Assembly (NCBI GenBank): GCA_017999135.1
Contig: JAGOBT010000036.1
Coordinates: forward strand, 1-13,264
Origin: Burkholderiaceae bacterium
GTDB lineage: Bacteria > Pseudomonadota > Gammaproteobacteria > Burkholderiales > Burkholderiaceae_C
DNA: 13,264 nucleotides
Direction of reading: 5' to 3'
This document shows positions 7,996-13,264 of this stretch, piece after piece; position 1 is the first letter of the stretch; each line of letters begins with the position of its first letter. The translations under genes and the position numbers were made by a program. The notes under the pieces are model-generated. The model worked only from the letters and a program-made list of their open reading frames with translations, had not been told where the DNA came from and ran no database searches.

Positions 7996-8030
7996 CAACG
8001 CCCGCCCCGGCCTGGCCGCGGCGGGCGTTG
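7996..8030 (+). terminator. Terminator hairpin after the carbonic anhydrase gene
   Basis: CAACGCCCGCC (7996-8006) pairs perfectly with GGCGGGCGTTG (8020-8030), an 11-bp stem whose loop can pair further (CGG/CCG). It begins 19 bases after the stop codon. The following TCACGTCTGG is not a good T-run, so it may need Rho or act as a 3' stabiliser. Confidence 0.6.
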
Positions 8031-8277
8031 TCACGTCTGGCTCGGCCGTGGTGCGCTGGTCTGGAGGCCGGAGTCCGTGACAATCCGCACACCGGCCGCC
8101 CGGTCGGTGCCTGCCAATCCCACTCCACCATTTCAACCACCGCTTTCACAAGCCCGCGCAAGTCCCTATTTTGAAACGGATTTTGCTGCCAGCCACCTTG
8201 AGGATCACACACTAAGTCGTTGATTTGATTGATTTTTCCAGCGCTATCTCTGTGAAACCATCGATTTCTGCGATAAA
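8031..8277 (+). promoter_or_regulatory. Leader and promoter region of the mraZ-led dcw operon
   Basis: This non-coding stretch is unusually A/T-rich from about 8160 (for example TTGATTTGATTGATTTTT around 8219-8237), unlike the surrounding genes. That fits the main promoter region of the division and cell-wall cluster. The best candidate -10 is GATAAA (8272-8277), touching the first MraZ box, but its -35 (CTGTGA, 8250-8255) is poor. TTGAAA at 8171-8176 is a good -35 sequence without a convincing partner. No small gene with a plausible start and Shine-Dalgarno was seen here. Confidence 0.45.
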
Positions 8278-8313
8278 GTGGAGTTCGGTGGGGTTTGGTG
8301 GGGAAAAGTGGCT
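8278..8313 (+). promoter_or_regulatory. MraZ operator: four direct repeats with 10-base period
   Basis: GTGG begins at 8278, 8288, 8298 and 8308, giving TGGAG, TGGGG, TGGGG and TGGCT at 8279, 8289, 8299 and 8309, each separated by five bases. Known: E. coli MraZ binds direct TGGGN repeats with five-base spacers ahead of its own gene and represses the mra promoter. The match in spacing and position is strong. The fourth, weaker box contains the GTG start codon of mraZ itself. Confidence 0.82.
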
Positions 8314-8748
8314 GAGTTCGTCTTTCAAGGGACCGCGGCGTTGTCGCTCGATGGCAAGGGGCGCATGGCCGTTCCTGCGCGCCATCGCGACGCGCTGGCC
8401 GCCTTGTCGGGCAACCAGCTCACCCTCACCCAGCACCCGGTGGGCTGCCTGCTGGTGTTTCCCCGCCCGGCCTGGGAGGAATTCCGCGCCAAGCTGCTGA
8501 GCCTGCCGATGGAAGCCGACGGCTGGCGCCGGTTCTTCGTGGGCAGCGCGGCCGACGTGGAGGTGGATTCCGCCTTCCGCCTGCTGGTGCCGCCCGAGCT
8601 GCGTGCCATGGCCGGGCTCGACAAGGACGTGCTGCTGATGGGCATGGGCCAGCGGCTGGAGTTGTGGGACCCGGCGCGCTATGCGGCGCACCAGGCGACG
8701 GTCATGGCCGGGCCGATGCCCGATGCCATCAAGAGCTTTGTCTTCTGA
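8308..8748 (+). CDS. mraZ: Transcriptional regulator MraZ
   Basis: DNA-binding autorepressor of the dcw operon, forming a ring of subunits with two AbrB-like swapped-hairpin halves each. The 146-residue product has both family repeats: [22 protein letters not shown] (residues 6-27) with the LDxKGR...P signature, and [19 protein letters not shown], followed by LELWDPARY. Start: GTG 8308 puts the family's characteristic short MAEFVFQG beginning at the N-terminus, with GGGGA just upstream. GTG 8278 is also in frame but would translate the operator boxes. The stop TGA shares its last base with the rsmH ATG (TGATG), which suggests translational coupling. As first gene of the cluster it is likely controlled by its own product through the boxes at 8278-8313. 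Confidence 0.95.
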   Translation: MAEFVFQGTAALSLDGKGRMAVPARHRDALAALSGNQLTLTQHPVGCLLVFPRPAWEEFRAKLLSLPMEADGWRRFFVGSAADVEVDSAFRLLVPPELRAMAGLDKDVLLMGMGQRLELWDPARYAAHQATVMAGPMPDAIKSFVF

Positions 8749-9695
8749 TGTCTGCCGCCGCTGCGCTGCAGCACACCACGGTCCTGCTGGTCGAGGCGGT
8801 CGACGCAGTCGCCATCCGGCCTGAGGGCACCTATGTCGACGGCACCTTCGGCCGCGGCGGCCACAGCCGTGCGCTGCTGGCGCGCCTGGGCCCCACCGGC
8901 CGGCTGATCGGCTTCGACAAGGACCCCGAGGCGGTGGCCGTGGGCCAGGCCCTGGCGGCCGAGGACGCCCGCTTCGCCATCGTGCACGCCAGCTTTGCCG
9001 ACATGGCGCCGGCGCTGGCCGCGCGCGGCATCACCCATGTGGACGGCGTGCTGCTGGACCTGGGCGTCAGCTCACCGCAGATCGACAACCCCGCGCGGGG
9101 CTTCAGTTTCCGGTTCGATGCGCCGCTGGACATGCGCATGGACACGACCCGTGGCGAAACCGCCGCGGAATTCCTGGCCGGCGCCGACGAGCGCCGCATC
9201 GCGGAGGTGATTCGTGACTATGGCGAAGAACGGTTTGCTGTACCGATTGCAAAGGCGCTTGTTGCTCGCCGGGACGGCGGGGCCCCTGTTCGAACAACAG
9301 CCGAGCTTGCCCAGGTCGTGGCTCGTGCGGTCAAGACCCGCGAGCCGGGCCAGGACCCTGCAACGCGGACATTTCAAGCTCTTCGGATTCTCGTCAACGG
9401 TGAGCTCACGGAGCTTGAGCAGGGGCTGAATGCGGCCCTGGCGCTGCTGGCGCCGGGCGGCCGGCTGGCGGTGATCAGCTTCCATTCGCTGGAAGACCGC
9501 ATCGTCAAGACCTTCATCGCCCGCGAAAGCAAGGAAGTGGTCGACCGCCATTCGCCGGCCATGTACGCCGCGCCCAAGGCCATGAAACTGGTGGCGCTGG
9601 GCCGGCTCAAGCCCGGCGTGGGCGAGGTGCGCGCCAACCCGCGCGCCCGCTCGGCCACGCTGCGGGTGGCTGAACGCACGGCGGTGGCGGCATGA
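8748..9695 (+). CDS. rsmH: 16S rRNA (cytosine1402-N4)-methyltransferase RsmH
   Basis: SAM-dependent enzyme (formerly MraW) that N4-methylates C1402 in the ribosomal P site. The product is 315 residues, the usual size. Seen: [10 protein letters not shown] at the N-terminus (residues 9-18), SAM motif [13 protein letters not shown] (29-40), GFDKDPEA (55-62), [20 protein letters not shown], the [11 protein letters not shown] helix and [12 protein letters not shown] in the C-terminal part of the fold, then the basic [15 protein letters not shown] tail. ATG 8748 is fixed by the TGATG overlap with mraZ. The stop overlaps ftsL in ATGA. Odd: codons 155-224 (9210-9419) use A/T in the third position far more than either flank and contain no CTG leucine codon, although the protein sequence itself looks normal (see findings). 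Confidence 0.96.
   Translation: MSAAAALQHTTVLLVEAVDAVAIRPEGTYVDGTFGRGGHSRALLARLGPTGRLIGFDKDPEAVAVGQALAAEDARFAIVHASFADMAPALAARGITHVDGVLLDLGVSSPQIDNPARGFSFRFDAPLDMRMDTTRGETAAEFLAGADERRIAEVIRDYGEERFAVPIAKALVARRDGGAPVRTTAELAQVVARAVKTREPGQDPATRTFQALRILVNGELTELEQGLNAALALLAPGGRLAVISFHSLEDRIVKTFIARESKEVVDRHSPAMYAAPKAMKLVALGRLKPGVGEVRANPRARSATLRVAERTAVAA
9210..9431 (+). other. Tract of atypical codon use inside rsmH
   Basis: By hand count, 31 of 70 codons at 9210-9419 end in A or T, against 7 of 70 in the preceding stretch and 7 of 70 in the following one. Leucine is CTT or CTC only. The reading frame is intact, so this is a mosaic of base composition rather than an insertion. Homologous recombination with a less GC-rich relative is the simplest explanation (inference). 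Confidence 0.6.
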
Positions 9696-10012
9696 CGAAA
9701 GTGAATGTCCTGCTTTTGGTTGCCGTCATTGCCAGCGCCCTGGTGCTGGTGAAGACGGCCTACGACGCCCGTCGGCTGTTCAATGCCGACCACCGCGCCG
9801 ACGTGGAAGCCGTGCGCCTGCAGGGCGAGCACAAGCGCCTGGAGGCCGAGCGTGAACTGCAGGCCACCAACCAGCGGGTGGACAAGAGCGCGCGCGAGCG
9901 CCTGAAGATGACCACCGCCACCCCGGCCATCACCATGTACGAGAGCGCGCCCGCCGCGTCGCCGGCGGCCAACGCCGGCGCGTTGGTGGCGGCATCGGGA
10001 GCCCGGCCATGA
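9692..10012 (+). CDS. ftsL: Cell division protein FtsL
   Basis: Small bitopic inner-membrane protein that with FtsB and FtsQ recruits and activates the FtsWI septal peptidoglycan synthase. The 106-residue product starts with a short cytoplasmic end and one TM segment ([17 protein letters not shown], about 4-20). A charged helix follows, rich in E, R and K with a heptad-like pattern (about 40-72), the expected periplasmic coiled coil. The last 20 or so residues are Ala-rich and probably disordered. Identification rests largely on position between rsmH and ftsI, size and topology, as FtsL sequences diverge. Overlaps of four bases (ATGA) at both ends indicate tight translational coupling. Confidence 0.9.
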   Translation: MTKVNVLLLVAVIASALVLVKTAYDARRLFNADHRADVEAVRLQGEHKRLEAERELQATNQRVDKSARERLKMTTATPAITMYESAPAASPAANAGALVAASGARP

Positions 10013-11775
10013 AGAAGCTGCTGACCCCCACCGCAGTGCGTGGTGTCAACTACGCCACCAGCCCGCTGCTGGCCAGCAAGACGCCCAACTGGCGCAGCCG
10101 CTTCCTGGTGGCGGCGGTGGCGCTGGGCTTTGCCGGCCTGCTGCTGCGCGCGGCGCAGATCCAGCTGGTCAAGCCCGAGTTCTTCCAGAAGGAGGGCGAG
10201 AAGCGCTACGCCCACAGCCTGGAGGTGCCGGCCACCCGCGGCCGGGTGCTCGACCGCAGCGGCCAGCTGCTGGCCACCAGCGTGCCGGTGCCCAGCGTCT
10301 GGGCCATCCCCAAGGACCTGAAGGCCACGACCGAGCAGCGCCGCCAGCTGGCGAAGCTGCTGGGCATGGACGATGCCGAGCTGAACCAGCGCCTGGGCAG
10401 CGGCAGCGCCAACTTCGCCTGGCTCAAGCGCCAGGTCGATGTCGAGACCTGGGACCAGATCAGCAAGCTGGGCATCAAGGGCGTGTACCAGAGCCGCGAG
10501 TTCCGCCGCCGCTACCCCGAAGGCGAATCGGCCGCCCATGTGGTGGGCTTCACCAACCTGGAAGACCAGGGGCAGGAGGGCGTGGAGCTGGCCTTCCAGC
10601 GTGAACTGCAGGGCCGCAACGGCACCCGCGGCGTGGTCAAGGACCGCCTGGGCCGGGTGATCGAGGACATGGGCACCCACACCCAGCCGGCCGATGGCAG
10701 CGACATCGCCCTGAGCGTGGACGCCAAGGTGCAGTTCTTCGCCTACCAGCGGGTGCGCGAGGCGGTGGCCGAGCACAAGGCCAAGGCCGGCAGCGTGGTG
10801 GTGCTGGACGTGCAGACCGGCGAGATCCTGGCGCTGGCCAACTACCCCAGCTACGACCCCGGCGTGCGCGACAAGCGCACCGGCGAGCAGCTGCGCAACC
10901 GCGCGCTGACCGACATCTTCGAGCCCGGCTCGACGATGAAGCCCTTTGTGGTGGCCTGGGCGCTGGAGACCGGCAAGGTCAAGCCCGAGACGCCGATCAA
11001 CGCCAGCGCCGGCAGCGTGGTGGTCAGCGGCATCGCCATCCGCGACGCCCACCACTACGGCACCCTCAGCGTGCGCGAGGTGATCCAGAAGAGCAGCAAC
11101 ATCGGCACGGTGCGCATGGCCATGCAGATGCAGCCGCGTGAACTGTGGGAGCTGTACGCCAGCGTGGGCTACGGCCAGAAGCCGCAGATCAGCTTCCCGG
11201 GCGCCGTCACCGGCCGGCTGCGGCCCTACAAGACCTGGCGGCCGATCGAGCAGGCCACCATGGCCTATGGCTATGGGCTGTCGGCATCGCTGCTGCAGAT
11301 CGCCCGGGCCTACACCACCTTTGCGCGTGATGGCGAGGTGATCCCCATCACCATGCTGCGGCAGGAGCAGCCGGTGTCGGGCATCCGCGTCATCTCGCCC
11401 GAGACGGCGCGCGAGATCCGCACCATGCTGCAGATGGCCGCCGCACCGGGCGGCACCGGCCAGCTGGCGCAGACCATCGGCTACTCGGTGGGCGGCAAGA
11501 GCGGCACTGCGCACAAGCAGGAAGGCAAGGGCTACGCCAGCAGCAAGTACCGCAGCTGGTTCGTGGGCCTGGCGCCGATCGACAAGCCGCGCATCGTGGT
11601 GGCGGTGATGGTCGATGAGCCCAGCAACGGCAAGTACTACGGCGGCGCCGTGGCCGCACCGGTGTTCAGCCAGGTGGTGCAGCAGACGCTGCGCGTGATG
11701 GGCGTGCCGCCTGACCTGGACGTGAAGCCGCGCGTGGTGGCCAAGGGCGTGCCTGACGCGCCGGAGAGCTTCTGA
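10009..11775 (+). CDS. ftsI: Septal peptidoglycan transpeptidase FtsI (PBP3)
   Basis: Class B penicillin-binding protein that cross-links septal peptidoglycan in complex with FtsW. It has 588 residues, the same length as E. coli FtsI. Seen: one N-terminal TM (about residues 31-50, RFLVAAVALGFAGLLLRAAQ), a pedestal domain with RGRVLDRSGQLLA, and the transpeptidase domain with the nucleophile Ser308 in GSTMKPF (SxxK), SSN at 362-364 and KSGT at 497-500, all in correct order and spacing. ATG 10009 overlaps the ftsL stop in ATGA and has GGGAG (9997-10001) seven bases upstream. murE follows after three bases. No sign of truncation. Confidence 0.97.
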   Translation: MKKLLTPTAVRGVNYATSPLLASKTPNWRSRFLVAAVALGFAGLLLRAAQIQLVKPEFFQKEGEKRYAHSLEVPATRGRVLDRSGQLLATSVPVPSVWAIPKDLKATTEQRRQLAKLLGMDDAELNQRLGSGSANFAWLKRQVDVETWDQISKLGIKGVYQSREFRRRYPEGESAAHVVGFTNLEDQGQEGVELAFQRELQGRNGTRGVVKDRLGRVIEDMGTHTQPADGSDIALSVDAKVQFFAYQRVREAVAEHKAKAGSVVVLDVQTGEILALANYPSYDPGVRDKRTGEQLRNRALTDIFEPGSTMKPFVVAWALETGKVKPETPINASAGSVVVSGIAIRDAHHYGTLSVREVIQKSSNIGTVRMAMQMQPRELWELYASVGYGQKPQISFPGAVTGRLRPYKTWRPIEQATMAYGYGLSASLLQIARAYTTFARDGEVIPITMLRQEQPVSGIRVISPETAREIRTMLQMAAAPGGTGQLAQTIGYSVGGKSGTAHKQEGKGYASSKYRSWFVGLAPIDKPRIVVAVMVDEPSNGKYYGGAVAAPVFSQVVQQTLRVMGVPPDLDVKPRVVAKGVPDAPESF

Positions 11776-11778
11776 GCC

Positions 11779-13264
11779 ATGGTGCAGATGCTGCATTCCG
11801 TTGCGCAGGCGGCCGACTGGCTGGCGGCGCGGGTGCGTCCGCAGGGCGCGCCGCTGTTGCGCACCGACAGCCGCAGCGTGCGCGCAGGGGATGCCTTCAT
11901 CGCCTGGCCGGGCGCTGCCACCGATGGCCGGCAGTACGTGGCCGGCGCGCTGGCGGCGGGCGCTGCGGCCTGCCTGGTCGAGGCCGACGGCGTGGACGGC
12001 TTCGGCTTCGCGGACGAACGCATCGCCACGTTGCCTGGCCTGAAGGCCGCCACCGGCCCGTTGGCCGCGGCCTGGTTCGGCCAGCCGGCGCAGGCGCTGC
12101 AGGTGATCGCCGCCACCGGCACCAACGGCAAGAGCAGCACCGCCTGGTGGACGGCGCAGGCGCTGACGGCGCTGGGCCGGCGCTGCGGCGTGGTGGGCAC
12201 CTTGGGCATCGGGCAGCCGCCGCTGGACGGCGACGCCGGCAGCATCACCCACACCGGCCTGACCACGCCCGACCCGGTGACGCTGCACGCCGGCTTCCGC
12301 GCCATGGCCGATGGCGGCTACGCGGCCTGCGCGATCGAGGCGTCGTCGATCGGCATCGTCGAGCAGCGCCTGGCTGGCACGCCGGTGCGGGTGGCGCAGT
12401 TCACCAACTTCACCCGCGACCACCTGGACTACCACGGCAGCATGGACGCCTACTGGGCCGCCAAGCGGGCGCTGTTCAGCTGGCCCGGCCTGCAGGCGGC
12501 GGTGGTCAACACCGACGACACGCAGGGTGCGGCGCTGGCTGCCGAACTGGCCGGCGGCGCGCTCGACCTGTGGACCGTGTCGGTGCGGCAGGCCGCGCGG
12601 CTGCGCGCGCTGGACCTGGGCTACACCGCCGATGGCCTGTCGTTCACCCTGGCCGAGGGCGATGCCCGCGTGCCGGTGCGCAGCCGCCTGATCGGCGACT
12701 ACAACGCCAGCAACCTGCTGGGTGTGCTGGGCGCGCTGCGCGCACTGGGCGTGCCGCTGGCCGAAGCCGCTGCGGTGGTGCCGCGCCTGACACCGGTACC
12801 CGGCCGCATGGACCGCGTGCCCACCACGGCCGGCCAGCCCGAGGTGGTGGTCGACTATGCCCACACGCCTGACGCGCTGGACAAGACCCTGGCCGCGCTG
12901 CGCCCGCTGGCCGCCGCCCGCGGCGGCCAGCTGTGGTGCGTGTTCGGCTGCGGCGGCAACCGCGACGCCACCAAGCGCCCGCTGATGGGCGCCATCGCCG
13001 AACGCCTGGCCGACCGCGTGGTGCTGACCAGCGACAACCCGCGCCATGAAGACCCGGGGGCCATCCTGGCGCAGATCCGCGCCGGCCTGCAGGCCGAGCC
13101 CGCAGCCATGGTTGAAGACCGTGCCGCGGCCATCGCCCTGGCGGTGCGCCAGGCCGCGCCGACCGGTGTGGTGCTGGTGGCTGGCAAGGGGCATGAGGAC
13201 TACCAGGAGGTGGCTGGCGTGAAGCGGCCCTTCCTCGACAGCGCTGTGGCCGCGCAGGTCCTGG
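11779..13264 (+). CDS. murE: UDP-MurNAc-L-Ala-D-Glu:meso-diaminopimelate ligase MurE, partial
   Basis: Cytoplasmic ATP-dependent Mur ligase that adds meso-diaminopimelate as the third residue of the peptidoglycan stem peptide. The frame is open for 495 codons to the window edge; E. coli MurE has 495 residues in total. Seen: the ATP loop GTNGKSS (114-120), TTPDP, the lysine expected to be carbamylated in YHGSMDAYWAAK (Lys229), VVDYAHTPDAL, FGCGGNRDATKRPLMG, DNPR at 419-422 (the motif of ligases specific for meso-diaminopimelate rather than lysine) and GKGHEDYQ near the end. The C-terminal segment VKRPFLDSAVAA is where the family normally ends, so the stop should be close unless the gene is fused to murF, as occurs in some Burkholderiales. 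ATG 11779 lies three bases after ftsI, with GGAGAG at 11763-11768. An ATG at 11788 is a less likely alternative. Confidence 0.96.
   Translation, partial: MVQMLHSVAQAADWLAARVRPQGAPLLRTDSRSVRAGDAFIAWPGAATDGRQYVAGALAAGAAACLVEADGVDGFGFADERIATLPGLKAATGPLAAAWFGQPAQALQVIAATGTNGKSSTAWWTAQALTALGRRCGVVGTLGIGQPPLDGDAGSITHTGLTTPDPVTLHAGFRAMADGGYAACAIEASSIGIVEQRLAGTPVRVAQFTNFTRDHLDYHGSMDAYWAAKRALFSWPGLQAAVVNTDDTQGAALAAELAGGALDLWTVSVRQAARLRALDLGYTADGLSFTLAEGDARVPVRSRLIGDYNASNLLGVLGALRALGVPLAEAAAVVPRLTPVPGRMDRVPTTAGQPEVVVDYAHTPDALDKTLAALRPLAAARGGQLWCVFGCGGNRDATKRPLMGAIAERLADRVVLTSDNPRHEDPGAILAQIRAGLQAEPAAMVEDRAAAIALAVRQAAPTGVVLVAGKGHEDYQEVAGVKRPFLDSAVAAQVL

Noticed and set aside
8278..8307. Upstream GTG 8278 as the mraZ start
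   Set aside because: It would add ten residues encoded by the operator boxes themselves. GTG 8308 gives the conserved family N-terminus.
9760..13194. A 1144-codon open frame on the minus strand across ftsL, ftsI and murE
   Set aside because: It is a mirror frame of strongly G/C-biased genes. The product is His/Gly/Ala/Arg-rich low-complexity sequence without a recognisable domain, and the plus strand carries unmistakable Mur and PBP motifs.

Overview
The window reads as a GC-rich betaproteobacterial chromosome, most likely Burkholderiales (Rubrivivax/Leptothrix-like). The grounds are strong G/C third-position bias in the housekeeping genes, a dcw cluster in the order mraZ-rsmH-ftsL-ftsI-murE with meso-diaminopimelate-type MurE, and class A RNase P RNA. 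The taxon is inferred from gene content and protein style, not from a database match.

Layout. (1) Positions 1-3968, minus strand: the proximal end of a type I-E CRISPR-Cas operon. cas3 (HD nuclease plus helicase) is followed by casA/cas8e through a 4-base ATGA overlap, and casA runs off the left edge. The array, adaptation genes and remaining Cascade genes, if present, lie to the left. (2) 3969-4100: a short spacer with the likely cysK terminator and a perfect 21-base palindrome just ahead of cas3. (3) 4101-5018, minus: cysK, cysteine synthase. (4) 5060-5559, plus: rnpB (RNase P RNA) with a candidate -10 box and a strong hairpin after it. It is divergent from cysK. (5) 5584-6789, plus: a 12-TM Bcr/CflA-type drug efflux transporter. 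(6) 6876-7976, plus: an exported alpha-carbonic anhydrase with a long Ala/Pro/Lys-rich linker, ended by a hairpin terminator. (7) 7977-8307: the mra promoter region, ending in four GTGG boxes spaced exactly 10 bases apart, the expected MraZ operator. (8) 8308-13264, plus: mraZ, rsmH, ftsL, ftsI and murE (incomplete at the right edge). They are joined by overlaps of 1, 4 and 4 bases and a gap of 3 bases.

How the genes work together. The right half is the start of the division and cell-wall operon: MraZ autoregulates, RsmH methylates 16S rRNA, FtsL and FtsI act in the septal peptidoglycan synthase complex, and MurE adds diaminopimelate to the precursor. The left half is adaptive immunity: CasA recognises the PAM within Cascade and recruits Cas3 to degrade the target. 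The middle block is unrelated metabolic and RNA-processing genes. The cas genes use noticeably more A/T-ending codons than the dcw genes, as expected for a mobile defence locus.

No wholly new system is evident. The best items for a second look are a 70-codon tract of foreign-looking codon use inside rsmH, the palindrome and coupled start in front of cas3/casA, the MraZ boxes running into the mraZ start codon, and an altered zinc second shell in the carbonic anhydrase.
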